Below the pieces are notes generated by a model that saw only the letters and a program-made list of their open reading frames with translations, did no database searches and was not told the DNA's origin. The position numbers and the translations under genes were made by a program. From CBDFGT01 sp965247225 (lineage in GTDB: Bacteria; Pseudomonadota; Alphaproteobacteria; Rhizobiales; Rhizobiaceae), in assembly GCA_965247225.1 (NCBI GenBank), contig CBDFGT010000036.1:1-57271 (forward strand): a stretch of DNA of 57,271 nucleotides, read 5' to 3'. Of the stretch, positions 1-8,358 are shown one piece after another. The stretch's first letter is position 1. Every line of letters begins with the position of its first letter.

Positions 1-20
1 ATCCGTTTTTCCCAGTGTAC

Positions 21-56
21 GCTGCAATGCACCTAACATTTTGCAGCAGGGTGCAT
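21..56. promoter_or_regulatory. inverted repeat upstream of aldehyde dehydrogenase
   Basis: Two nested arms are visible: GCTGCA and ATGCACC on the left, and TGCAGC and GGTGCAT on the right, with the ATGCACC/GGTGCAT arms at 27-33 and 50-56. The dyad lies about 130 bases before the start of the aldehyde dehydrogenase gene and could be an operator or the tail of a terminator of a gene left of the window. No T-run follows it. The function is not known. Confidence 0.25.
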
Positions 57-182
57 CAAGCCATTGTTTTTGGATCATTCAGTTCAATGGTGCCTGGAAT
101 GGCATGTCGCAATCGGGCATGGCACCCGCCACAGACTTGCGCTAAGCTCAGTCGAAGCTTTTCAAACATCCGGAGTCCTGGA

Positions 183-1610
183 ATGTCCAACAATCTGAAT
201 TTCTATATTGACGGTGCCTGGGTTGCGCCGGTGATACCCTCGCAGCTGGATGTGATCGATCCTTCGACGGAAGAGGCCTATACACAGATTTCCATGGGCA
301 GCAAGGCCGATGTGGACAAGGCGGTTGCTGCCGCCAGGGCCGCTTTTGTGCGCTTTTCCAAAACGCAAAAAGCCGAGCGGCTGGCGCTTTTGAAGCGCAT
401 TCTGGAGGTCTATAACAGCCGTTTTGAAGAGGTTGCGCAGGCCATGAGCCAGGAAATGGGGGCACCCATGAGCTTTGCCCGCGATGCGCAGGCCTGGTCA
501 GGTCGTGCACATCTGGAATCCACTATTGCCGCATTTGAGACGTATGAATTTTCCGAAAAACGCGGTTCCAGCCTGATTGTCAAGGAGCCGATCGGCGTTT
601 GCGCACTGATCACACCCTGGAACTGGCCGCTCAACCAGATCGTCTGCAAGGTGGCACCGGCCATTGCTGCCGGATGCACCGTCGTGCTGAAACCGTCGGA
701 AATCGCGCCGGTCAGCGGTATTTTGTTTGCCGAAATCATGGCGGAAGCAGGCGTGCCAAAGGGTGTGTTCAATCTGGTCAATGGCAATGGACCGGATGTC
801 GGCCAGGTCATGGCCGGGCATCCCGATGTCGATATGGTATCTTTTACCGGATCGACGCGGGCGGGGATCATTGTTGCCAAGACGGCTGCCGATACCGTCA
901 AGCGCGTGGCGCAGGAACTGGGCGGAAAATCCGCCAATATCATCCTGCCGGATGCGGATTTTGCCACCGCTGTCACCAAGGGCGTGGAGGCCTGCTTTGG
1001 CAATTCCGGGCAAAGCTGTGATGCACCGACCCGCATGCTGGTGCCTATGGAGCGCCATGATGAGGCTCTGGCCATTGCCAAGGCTGCAGCCGAAGCCCAT
1101 GTTGTCGGCAACCCCAAAGACGAGACGACGGTTCTGGGCCCTGTTGTCAGCCAGTTGCAGTTTGACAAGATCCAGCGGCTGATCGAAAGCGGGATCAGCG
1201 AAGGTGCAGTCCTTGTAACCGGTGGTCCTGGTCGTCCCGAACATCTCAACCGCGGCTATTATGTTCGCCCTACGATTTTTGGTCATGTGGGTGAAGACAT
1301 GACCATTGCGCGCGAAGAAATCTTCGGACCGGTCCTGTCGATCCTGTCCTACAGGAATGAGGATGATGCCATTCGCATTGCCAATGATACGGTTTATGGA
1401 CTGGCTGCCTATATCCAGTCGGCCAATCTGGAGCATGCACGGGCTGTTGCCATGGAAATGCGGGCCGGTTCGGTGTTTCTCAACTATCCGGACTGGGATA
1501 CGATGGCACCGTTCGGCGGATACAAGCAATCCGGCAATGGCCGCGAATATGCCGACTGGGCAATCCATGATTTTCTCGAAATCAAGGGCATTGTCGGCTA
1601 CGGCGATTGA
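183..1610 (+). CDS. NAD(P)-dependent aldehyde dehydrogenase
   Basis: This 475-residue protein is a full-length member of the aldehyde dehydrogenase superfamily, which oxidises aldehydes to carboxylic acids in the cytoplasm with NAD(P)+. The general-base glutamate is visible at about residue 245 (motif ELGGKS) and the nucleophile cysteine at about residue 279 (motif GQSCDAPTR), with the usual 34-residue spacing. The coenzyme-fold signature TPWNWP and the late motif EEIFGPV are also present. The reading frame is open further upstream, but the ATG at 183 has a GGAG seven bases before it and gives the family's normal N-terminus (FYIDGAWV), so it is the chosen start. The substrate cannot be told from the sequence; the neighbouring gene is a second aldehyde dehydrogenase of another subfamily. 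Confidence 0.93.
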   Translation: MSNNLNFYIDGAWVAPVIPSQLDVIDPSTEEAYTQISMGSKADVDKAVAAARAAFVRFSKTQKAERLALLKRILEVYNSRFEEVAQAMSQEMGAPMSFARDAQAWSGRAHLESTIAAFETYEFSEKRGSSLIVKEPIGVCALITPWNWPLNQIVCKVAPAIAAGCTVVLKPSEIAPVSGILFAEIMAEAGVPKGVFNLVNGNGPDVGQVMAGHPDVDMVSFTGSTRAGIIVAKTAADTVKRVAQELGGKSANIILPDADFATAVTKGVEACFGNSGQSCDAPTRMLVPMERHDEALAIAKAAAEAHVVGNPKDETTVLGPVVSQLQFDKIQRLIESGISEGAVLVTGGPGRPEHLNRGYYVRPTIFGHVGEDMTIAREEIFGPVLSILSYRNEDDAIRIANDTVYGLAAYIQSANLEHARAVAMEMRAGSVFLNYPDWDTMAPFGGYKQSGNGREYADWAIHDFLEIKGIVGYGD

Positions 1611-1791
1611 TCCTTGTTGCGCAGCAGACGCGGAGTTGATCCTGATCAAGGACTGCCCCGCCTTATCGCCTAGAGTGGGAAGGCCGCAGCAGCAATCCAT
1701 GACTGAAATGCAGTTGATGCGGTATATGATCACAGGCGATCACTATACGGGCTTTGAAAAGCCAACAGAAGACACATCCCGGGAATGAGGT

Positions 1792-1816
1792 CCGGTCACA
1801 CTTTTTGTGTGGCCGG
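1792..1816. promoter_or_regulatory. hairpin between the two aldehyde dehydrogenases
   Basis: CCGGTCACAC and GTGTGGCCGG form a ten-base stem (one G-T pair) around a TTTTT loop. It sits in the 310-base gap between the two dehydrogenase genes, about 105 bases before the second start. No T-run follows the stem on the plus strand, so it is either an operator or a weak terminator. The rest of this gap shows no gene. Confidence 0.35.
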
Positions 1817-1920
1817 AAAGAGCATGTTTTGTGTTTTCCCCTGTCCTTTTCAGCCGTGCATAAATTCGCTCCTGCCACTGCCGGATGTTCCGGTTCAATC
1901 CTGAACAAGAGGAGACTATC

Positions 1921-3312
1921 ATGGCCTATGCAACGACAAATCCTTATACGGGAGATGTGCTCAAGACATTCCCCTATGCCAGCGATGCCGATATCAGACA
2001 GGCAATTTCAGATGCCCATTCCGCCTTCCTCTCATGGCGCGCCACACGCTTTGCAGAAAGGGCAAAGATACTGCATTCCGCGGCCGAAATCCTGCGGCGC
2101 GAAACAGATGACTTCGCCAGGCTATTGACCCTTGAGATGGGCAAGCTTTTCAGCGAGGCCAGACTGGAAGTCGCGCTGTCGGCCGATATTTTTGACTATT
2201 ATGCCAAAAATGCCGAAAGGCTTCTGGCTCCTGAAAAACTGTCTGTTGCAGATCCTTCCGAAGGTGAGGCGGTTGTCGTTTGCGAGCCGCTTGGTGTACT
2301 TCTGGCGATTGAACCGTGGAATTTCCCCTATTACCAGATTGCCCGCATCATCGCGCCCCAGCTTTCTGCCGGTAACACGATGCTGCTGAAACATGCCTCG
2401 AATGTGCCGCAGAGTGCGGCAGCTTTCGAGATGCTGATGCTGCGGGCCGGGCTTCCGGATGGTGCGTTCCGCAATCTCTATGCAACCCGCGAACAGGTGG
2501 AGATGATCCTGAACGATCCCCGTGTTCACGGGGTGGCACTGACCGGATCGGAAGATGCCGGTTCCGTTATTGCCTCCCGGGCCGGCAAGGCACTGAAAAA
2601 ATCGACGATGGAGCTTGGCGGAGCGGATGCCTTTGTGGTTCTGGCCGATGCCGATCTTGAGAAAACTGTCAAATGGGCTGTGTTCGGCCGTCACTGGAAT
2701 GGTGGTCAGGTCTGTGTTTCCTCAAAACGCATGATCATTGTCGATGCGCTCTATGATGCCTTTCTCGACAGATACAGGCAGGGTGTTGCCGGTCTCAGGG
2801 CGGGTGATCCGTTTGAAGAGTCTACGACGCTTGCCCCCCTTTCCTCCCAGGCTGCTGCCGATGATATCAAGATCAAAATCCGGCAGGCCGTTTCCAACGG
2901 GGCCAGAGCCGAGGAAGTGGGGCCACCGGTTCCCAACCATGGTGCTTTCGTTCAGCCAACCATCCTGACCGATATCGCGGAAGACAATCCTTCCCGCTAC
3001 CAGGAATTCTTTGGTCCTGTCTCGATGCTGTTTCGCGCCAGCGACGAGGAAGATGCCATTCGTATCGCCAATGATTCCCCGTTTGGACTCGGAGGTTCGG
3101 TATTCACAACGGACACCCGGCGCGGTGCTGCGGTTGCGGCGCGGATTTCGACGGGCATGGTGTTTGTCAATCACCCGACCATGGTCAAGGCTGACCTTCC
3201 CTTCGGGGGTGTCCGGCGTTCGGGCTATGGACGGGAGCTGATCGGTCTGGGCATCAGGGAGTTTGTCAACCACAAGCTCATTGATGTTGTGGATATAGAC
3301 GCACCGTTCTGA
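1921..3312 (+). CDS. succinate-semialdehyde dehydrogenase, Sad/YneI type
   Basis: The 463-residue product belongs to the aldehyde dehydrogenase superfamily and resembles the short YneI (Sad) type of succinate-semialdehyde dehydrogenase, which turns succinate semialdehyde into succinate. Its N-terminus starts directly with the NPYTG motif of that subfamily, without the extra N-terminal strand of GabD. The base Glu lies near residue 231 (ELGGADAF) and the nucleophile Cys near residue 265 (GGQVCVSSKR). The ATG at 1921 follows a good GAGGAG-type ribosome site (AAGAGGAGACTATC); the frame is open 36 bases further up but without such a site. It may work in GABA or polyamine breakdown, which would fit the putrescine genes at 53-55.7 kb, but that link is inference. 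Confidence 0.85.
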   Translation: MAYATTNPYTGDVLKTFPYASDADIRQAISDAHSAFLSWRATRFAERAKILHSAAEILRRETDDFARLLTLEMGKLFSEARLEVALSADIFDYYAKNAERLLAPEKLSVADPSEGEAVVVCEPLGVLLAIEPWNFPYYQIARIIAPQLSAGNTMLLKHASNVPQSAAAFEMLMLRAGLPDGAFRNLYATREQVEMILNDPRVHGVALTGSEDAGSVIASRAGKALKKSTMELGGADAFVVLADADLEKTVKWAVFGRHWNGGQVCVSSKRMIIVDALYDAFLDRYRQGVAGLRAGDPFEESTTLAPLSSQAAADDIKIKIRQAVSNGARAEEVGPPVPNHGAFVQPTILTDIAEDNPSRYQEFFGPVSMLFRASDEEDAIRIANDSPFGLGGSVFTTDTRRGAAVAARISTGMVFVNHPTMVKADLPFGGVRRSGYGRELIGLGIREFVNHKLIDVVDIDAPF

Positions 3313-3500
3313 CAGGCCGGGATCACCATCTGCTGGCTGTCTGGCCGGAATGGAGACCAACAGATCGATCATGTTGCGATGGCAGTGTCCGGCTGCCGTC
3401 GCAGATTGACTTGTCACATCTTTACGTCCTCTTCACCGTGAAGCGGACGCTATGTTTCGGGATATTTTGGTGCGCCATTTCGGAAGTATCTGAAAAGCGC

Positions 3501-3806
3501 ATGGACCATGAAAAGAAAAACCAGCAGCTTTTCCACGCGCACCGGGTTTTGAAAACCAAGGTCGAACTGCTGGAAAAATACGTCATGGACCCGTTGGAGC
3601 ATCCGCCGGAATTCCGGGCTGCCGATTTGAAAATCATCGATGAGCAAGCCGAACGCATGGTGAAGTAGAAGGAAGAATTTTACCTGCGCACAATTGAACG
3701 TGAGGCAGAAGCCAATTTGCGGCAAGTGGTTGCAATGGATCAGCGTGGCCATGATTTTTTCGCCGAATGTTTAGTCCCGGCATTTGACGGGTTGGATCGA
3801 GTTTGA
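3501..3806 (+). pseudogene. unrecognised small gene with in-frame stop
   Basis: From the ATG at 3501 a charged, helical 55-residue peptide is encoded (starts MDHEKKNQ, ends AERMVK) and stops with TAG at 3666. In the same frame the sequence continues with equally protein-like, charged residues (KEEFYLRTIEREAEANL) up to TGA at 3804. This suggests either a single nonsense mutation in a roughly 100-residue protein or chance. There is no convincing ribosome site. The downstream end overlaps the IS481 remnant. I do not recognise the family. Confidence 0.3.
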
Positions 3807-3877
3807 ATCTTTCGGGCTCTTTTGTCCATTGTTTGCAGATGAATTCGTAAGGTGTAAGGCCCTTGAGAGTCTTTAGC
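3770..3877 (-). pseudogene. IS481-family transposase, C-terminal remnant
   Basis: On the minus strand about 36 codons read KTLKGLTPYEFICKQW followed by PERF, LDP and QMPGLN. This is the characteristic C-terminal tail of IS481-type DDE transposases common in Rhizobiales. The usual final Thr and stop are lost, and upstream of the Lys-Thr-Leu the sequence changes abruptly into the end of another element at about 3878. It is a dead fragment left by nested insertions. Confidence 0.7.
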
Positions 3878-4077
3878 AGGCTGCTGCAAAATGGTTGATT
3901 TGGTTGTTTTTGGGCGCTTTGGGTTGGGTATTTCTTCGACAGGGTTTGATGATTTTGACTGACTGTGTCGGCTACTGGTCTTTGGTGGCCTTGTGCTCGC
4001 CTATCCCGCGTTTGCGGCAAGCAATTTGGGCAATCTGATAAGATTGTAGGCGGCGATGGCGAATCCGAAGACAGCAG
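3878..4077 (-). pseudogene. IS5/IS1182-like element, transposase C-terminal remnant
   Basis: The plus-strand sequence AGGCTGCTGCAAAA at 3878 looks like the terminal inverted repeat of IS5/IS1182-type elements. Inside it, on the minus strand, the frame reads FAIAAYNLIRLPKLLA followed by a stop, which matches the C-terminus of those transposases. The fragment is cut at about 4078 by the left end of the IS256-family element. Only the last 20-30 codons plus the element's end survive. Confidence 0.6.
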
Positions 4078-5517
4078 GGTCATGTCCCCATCCGTGATGT
4101 AGCTCCGCGATAGCAAGGCCGGACGCCCGCGCGATTTTGATAGCGCTGTAGCGGGTGGTCGGCTTTGCGGGCGGCCACCGGTGTTTTCCTTTATGGTCGG
4201 GTTGTTCAAAGACCAACCTGAAGGAGACCACCAATGACCAATGATATGATGAACCTGCGTTCGCTTGTTGAAAAGAGTGCCGATAGCGATTTGTTGCGCG
4301 AGATGATCGGTTTTGCCGCCCAGCGCCTGATGGAGCTGGAAGTGGGCACAGCCACGGGGGCGGCCCATGGCGAGAAGAGCCCGGACAGGCTGGCCCAGAG
4401 GAATGGCTATCGCGCCCGGGACTGGGAGACGCAGGCCGGAACAGTGGAGCTGCGTATTCCAAGGCTGCGCACCGGCAGCTATTTCCCGAGCTTTCTGGAG
4501 CCGCGCCGGATGGCCGGGAAGGCGCTGACTGCAGTCATTCAGGAGGCCTATATCCAGGGCATATCGACCCGCTCGGTCGATGATCTGGTCAAGGCCATGG
4601 GCATGAGCGGCATTTCCAAGAGCCAGGTCTCACGCCTGTGCGAAGAGATCGATGTCAAGGTGAAGGCCTTTCTTGAGCGACCCATTGAGGGCGAATGGCC
4701 CTATCTCCGGATTGATGCCACCTATCTCAAAGTCCGGCGTGGTGGGCACATTGTCTCGGTTCCAGTCATCATTGCGGTCGGCGTCAATAGTGACGGACGC
4801 CGGGAAGTGCTGGGCCTGGAGGTCGGCACTTCGGAGGCCGAGCCGATCTGGACCGAGTTCCTGCGCAAGCTGACACGGCGGGGCCTGCGCGGCGTCAAGC
4901 TTGTCGTCTCAGATGCGCATGAAGGGATCAAGGCAGCCGTTTCCAAGGTGCTCAATGCGACATGGCAGCGTTGCCGGGTTCACTTCATAAGAAATGCCCT
5001 GGCGCATGCGGGCAAGAGCGGGCGGCGTGTCGTCGCAGCCTTCATTGCCACGGCCTTTGCCCAGGAGACGCCGGAGGCTGCCAGCAGCCAGTGGCGCAGT
5101 GTGGCCGACCAGATCAGGCCGAAAGTGCCAAAACTCGCCCATCTCATGGACGATGCCGAACACGATGTGCTGGCCTACATGACCTTTCCAAAACAGCACT
5201 GGACCCAGCTGCATTCGACCAACCCAATCGAAAGGCTGAACGGCGAGATCAAGCGGCGAACCGAGGTTGTCGGCATCTTCCCGAACGACGAGGCCATCGT
5301 GCGCCTCGCCCTTCGGCAGACTCAGGGCCGCTTTGCTGCTCGAACAGAACGATGAATGGGCCGTGCAGAGATCCCGTTACATGACACTGGAAACAATCGT
5401 GCAAATGAGCGATGATCCCATCATCAGCATGCCAGCAATCGCACGCTGATATCCCATCCGGCCAAAACCAGAGACACCGTGGAAGTCAGAAGCTACATCA
5501 CGACACGGGACATGATC
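4078..5517 (+). mobile_element. IS256-family insertion sequence
   Basis: The element is bounded by imperfect inverted repeats. The left end at 4078 begins GGTCATGTCCCCATCCGTG and continues to ATGTAGCTCC. The right end closes at 5517 and, read on the minus strand, begins GATCATGTCCCGTGTCGTG and continues to ATGTAGCTTC. The length of about 1.44 kb and the single transposase gene fit the family. The flanking bases show no matching 8-9 base target duplication, so the copy has probably been reshuffled since insertion. It sits inside the IS5/IS1182-like remnant on its left. Confidence 0.75.
4234..5449 (+). pseudogene. IS256-family transposase, frameshifted near C-terminus
   Basis: The gene encodes a mutator/IS256-type DDE transposase. 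The first catalytic Asp is in LRIDATYLK, the second in VVSDAHEGIKAA, and the Glu is in NPIERLNGEIKRR, so all catalytic residues are intact. The start at 4234 is preceded by GAAGGAGACC. Near 5315 the frame is lost: after IVRLA comes a short extra stretch (CCCTTCGGCAGACTCAGGGC) and the frame ends at 5355. The expected tail (LLLEQNDEWAVQRS to the final AIAR and TGA at 5449) continues in the next frame. The truncated 373-residue product could still be active, since only the last 40 or so residues are replaced, but the simplest view is a recently broken gene. Confidence 0.85.
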
Positions 5518-5639
5518 AAAAAACATCCGATGGACGAATGCGGGTGGCTAAAGCGCTATACACCCATGGCTGCTATGACCGCAACATGATACAAAACCCC
5601 ATTGGTGGTAAGGTTAAATATCGACGCACAAAAAGCTTC

Positions 5640-6566
5640 TCATACTATATTCTCAAGAAACCACTGATAAACCGAGCGAATGCCATCTTCGAGCTCGATC
5701 TTCGGTTTCCAGCCCATGGCCGCCAGTTTGGAATTGCTCATCAGTTTGCGGGGCGTGCCATCAGGCTTGGACAGATCGCAATCGATCATCCCTTCAAACC
5801 CGACCACGCGGCAGATCATCTGTGCCAGCTCGCGGATTTCTAAATCCTCACCACAGCCAACATTGACATGCTCGAAATCGGAATAGTTCTGTAACAAAAA
5901 GATCAGCGCGTCGGCGCAATCATCCACATGCAGGAATTCGCGGCGAGGAGTGCCCGTTCCCCAGATGACCACCTTCTCTGCCTGATCGATCTTGGCCTTA
6001 TGAGATTTACGTAGCAAAGCCGGTAGCACATGGCTGGTTTCAAGATTAAAGTTGTCACCTGGGCCATAGAGGTTGGTCGGCATTACAGAAATACAGTCCA
6101 TACCATGCTGTCTGCGATAGGCTTGACCGAGTTTTATCCCGGCAATTTTGGCAATCGCATACCATTCATTAGTGGGCTCCAGCGGCCCCGTAAGGAGGCT
6201 GTCCTCGATAATAGGCTGATTTGCGAGGCGCGGATAGATGCAGCTTGAGCCCAAGAATAACAGCTTTTCCACGCCTACACGATGGGAGGCATCGAACAGG
6301 TTGGTTTCTATCTGCAGGTTGTTCAACAGGAAATCGACCGGATAACTTTGATTTGCGACAATGCCGCCTACCTCGGCAGCGGCGATCACCACCATATCCG
6401 GTCTGTTTCGCTCCATATATCGGGTAACCTCTGCCTGCTGGCGCAGGTCGAGTTCGTCTCGCGAAGCTGTCAATATCGTGCAGCCCTCTGACGCAAGCCG
6501 ACGCACCAGGGCTGCGCCCACCATCCCGCGATGGCCTGCAACGAAAAGGCGCTTTCCCTTAAGCAT
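5640..6566 (-). CDS. fcl: GDP-L-fucose synthase
   Basis: The 308-residue protein is an extended short-chain dehydrogenase that epimerises and reduces GDP-4-keto-6-deoxymannose to GDP-L-fucose with NADPH, a precursor for surface polysaccharide. The Rossmann motif GHRGMVG lies at residues 11-17, SSCIYP carries the catalytic Ser region, and the YAIAK motif carries the catalytic Tyr and Lys. The length matches E. coli Fcl/WcaG. The gene that should supply its substrate, gmd, is reduced to a 33-codon stub directly upstream, and no other polysaccharide gene is nearby, so it is isolated inside mobile-element debris. It may be inactive in practice unless gmd exists elsewhere. Confidence 0.93.
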   Translation of the reverse strand: MLKGKRLFVAGHRGMVGAALVRRLASEGCTILTASRDELDLRQQAEVTRYMERNRPDMVVIAAAEVGGIVANQSYPVDFLLNNLQIETNLFDASHRVGVEKLLFLGSSCIYPRLANQPIIEDSLLTGPLEPTNEWYAIAKIAGIKLGQAYRRQHGMDCISVMPTNLYGPGDNFNLETSHVLPALLRKSHKAKIDQAEKVVIWGTGTPRREFLHVDDCADALIFLLQNYSDFEHVNVGCGEDLEIRELAQMICRVVGFEGMIDCDLSKPDGTPRKLMSNSKLAAMGWKPKIELEDGIRSVYQWFLENIV

Positions 6567-6621
6567 TACAGTCCCTTAGCTCTAAACGTTTTAATTGCAG
6601 AATACACAAGGCAGACAACGT

Positions 6622-6720
6622 TTTAATACCCTGGAATCTATAGACTTTTTGCAGAAGAGATTCACAAAAATAAGAGCCATATTGCCCGGTGACGCCCGTG
6701 ATCTGTGCTTTTTTAGACAT
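6622..6720 (-). pseudogene. gmd: gmd (GDP-mannose 4,6-dehydratase) N-terminal stub
   Basis: On the minus strand an ATG at 6720 opens a frame beginning MSKKAQITGVTGQYGSY. This aligns well with the start of GDP-mannose 4,6-dehydratase (family form: ALITGVTGQDGAYLAE...LL..GY.VHGI). The dinucleotide-binding Asp of GQDG is changed to Tyr. Homology ends after about 33 codons (GIK). The frame then runs through the short spacer into the fcl start and stops at 6559. Nearly the whole gene has been deleted, leaving the 5' end correctly placed upstream of fcl, which is the normal gmd-fcl order. Confidence 0.7.
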
Positions 6721-6976
6721 TCAACCAACTACACGCTTCGCTTTTTTCGCCGCTATTTATGAAAAGAAGTTCACCAGAAAAGTCACAAATTCTGTCAATT
6801 GCGCCATCCGGAAGCGGAATGACTATCTAATACTCCTTTATTCGGTTTAATGCCACTCGAAAGTTGGTTTTGTGGACTGGCCCTGGAAACCTGGAGAACG
6901 AAGGTTTCTGCTGGTGACCAGATTTCAAGCTTTTCTACAATAAAATGGGCCGTTTCACGAAATTCCTCCGTCCTCC
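6720..6976. other. accessory spacer with no recognised gene
   Basis: This stretch between the gmd stub and the orphan IS256 end is AT-rich at its left. A minus-strand frame across 6795-6970 has some protein-like character (ETAHFIVEKLEIW) but no start or ribosome site of its own and no family I recognise. It is probably a fragment of a lost gene. Confidence 0.3.
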
Positions 6977-7037
6977 AATCATGTCCCGTGTCGTGGTGTA
7001 GTTTCTGACTTCCACGGTGTCTCCGGTTTTGGCCAGA
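6977..7037 (-). mobile_element. orphan IS256 right end, inverted
   Basis: The sequence from 6977 (AATCATGTCCCGTGTCGTGG) to 7037 (GGTGTCTCCGGTTTTGGCC) is the reverse complement of the right end of the IS256 element at 5460-5517, with only a few differences. The match extends beyond the terminal repeat into the subterminal region, so this is a true right end and not a left end. The remainder of the element is missing. The two right ends flank fcl in opposite orientation. Confidence 0.75.
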
Positions 7038-7126
7038 AGTGAACTTGCCGCGCGGTTGCCATCTGAGCGGGACCGCACTCCCGATATCTCGGCGCAGGCT
7101 TCTCGGAGGACATAATGTCCTTTGGG

Positions 7127-8236
7127 TTATTGTCGGTTGCTGTACCAACAATTAAGGAACTTTTCCGCCACATGGCCTGAGGTCACCGACCACGGCATAT
7201 GAGCCTCCTTGTCGCCCGTTGCATACGGAAGAATAACATAAGGACTGAAATTAAAAGTGAGGCCTCTGCTATCGAAGTTGAAGTCTTCCAATGCGGCCCA
7301 TACCTGCTGAATATCGTCAGTGTCGATCAACCAATCCTGCGGCTCTTCAAGTCCAGCCTCTACCACTTTCAGACAATAGGAAAGAAGCTTCCTTGCCCTC
7401 TCATCGTCATTCTCCAGCAAGTCTCTGATCTCAATCTGCCCAAAAGCACTCGTGAAGAAATTGGAGGTCACGGTTCTGTGGTTCCCGTGCGCGCCTCCGA
7501 AATCCATGTATATGAAGTACCTGATGGAAACAAATTCTCCTGAGCGGAAGAATTCTTCGGTGGTCACCTGAAACGCCCACGGCAGGAAAAACTCGTGGCT
7601 TCGCTCTTCTTCATCGATGGCGGACGCGTCCGCTTTGAAACTATAGTATTGATCGAGCACCTTTGCCTCGATATGCGATGAAACCAGTTTCCAATATCGT
7701 TCCTTCAAGTCAAATTCGAGATACTCGATCGACAGCTCGTAGGTCTCCTCCTTTTCTTCAATAAGGTGTGTGGAGATACCATTGGTGACACTCACATTGT
7801 CCCGTTTGAAAGCTACTTGCGATCTCGATGGTTGTTGAACTTGGCTGGCCTTCTTACCCACGGCGGCTGCAAGTGCCTGCTGCCATTCACCTTCGAAATC
7901 AATGTAGTGGTAGCGAAGGAACACCGATGGCAGGCGAACTCCGCCCACTCGCACAAAAATAGCAAAGTTGCTTCCAAAAGGCTTGTCTTCGGCGAGCCGC
8001 ATCGTCTCCCGAATCTCTCGATTTACAACGCCGACCCGACTGAGGATCTGCTCTGAGCAGATATGTATGACCATGTCTGCAGATTGCTGGGCGGCTAGGC
8101 GCTCAACGTCCCAGTCGTCTCCTGCCACAAGCGATTTCTTGTCAAACCAAACCTCCAGTCCGAGAGCTTCCAAGAAGCCCACAATTTCAAGCGCGACTTC
8201 CTTGTCCTCTTTTGCATAACCAACAAAAATCTTCAT
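7127..8236 (-). CDS. TIR domain fused to RsiV-like DUF3298 domain
   Basis: The 369-residue protein has two parts. Residues 1-125 form a bacterial TIR domain (KIFVGYAKEDKEVA, then LGLEVWFD and MVIHICSE). The acidic residue in the position of the TIR NADase catalytic glutamate is probably Glu74 (motif VNREIRE), although the usual Trp four residues before it is Val. Residues about 150-365 match the DUF4163/DUF3298 architecture of RsiV: GGAHGN at 247-252 followed by a strand and IEIRDLL, and the closing FNFSPYVILPYATG at about 328-341. No signal peptide or membrane segment is visible, so the DUF3298 part would be cytoplasmic, unlike in RsiV. The gene stands alone between the orphan IS256 end and the IS3 element. 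A stress- or phage-triggered NAD-degrading defence protein is inferred, not shown. Confidence 0.85.
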   Translation of the reverse strand: MKIFVGYAKEDKEVALEIVGFLEALGLEVWFDKKSLVAGDDWDVERLAAQQSADMVIHICSEQILSRVGVVNREIRETMRLAEDKPFGSNFAIFVRVGGVRLPSVFLRYHYIDFEGEWQQALAAAVGKKASQVQQPSRSQVAFKRDNVSVTNGISTHLIEEKEETYELSIEYLEFDLKERYWKLVSSHIEAKVLDQYYSFKADASAIDEEERSHEFFLPWAFQVTTEEFFRSGEFVSIRYFIYMDFGGAHGNHRTVTSNFFTSAFGQIEIRDLLENDDERARKLLSYCLKVVEAGLEEPQDWLIDTDDIQQVWAALEDFNFDSRGLTFNFSPYVILPYATGDKEAHMPWSVTSGHVAEKFLNCWYSNRQ

Positions 8237-8358
8237 ACGAATCTCCCAGCGACGACTCCATTCTAGGCAGGTCGTTGAACGGTGGCTAGGTAATCCCCCC
8301 GCAAACTAACCGGGTTTAAAAGTAGAATTTTCTCAACTGATATTTGGAGAGGATTCGG

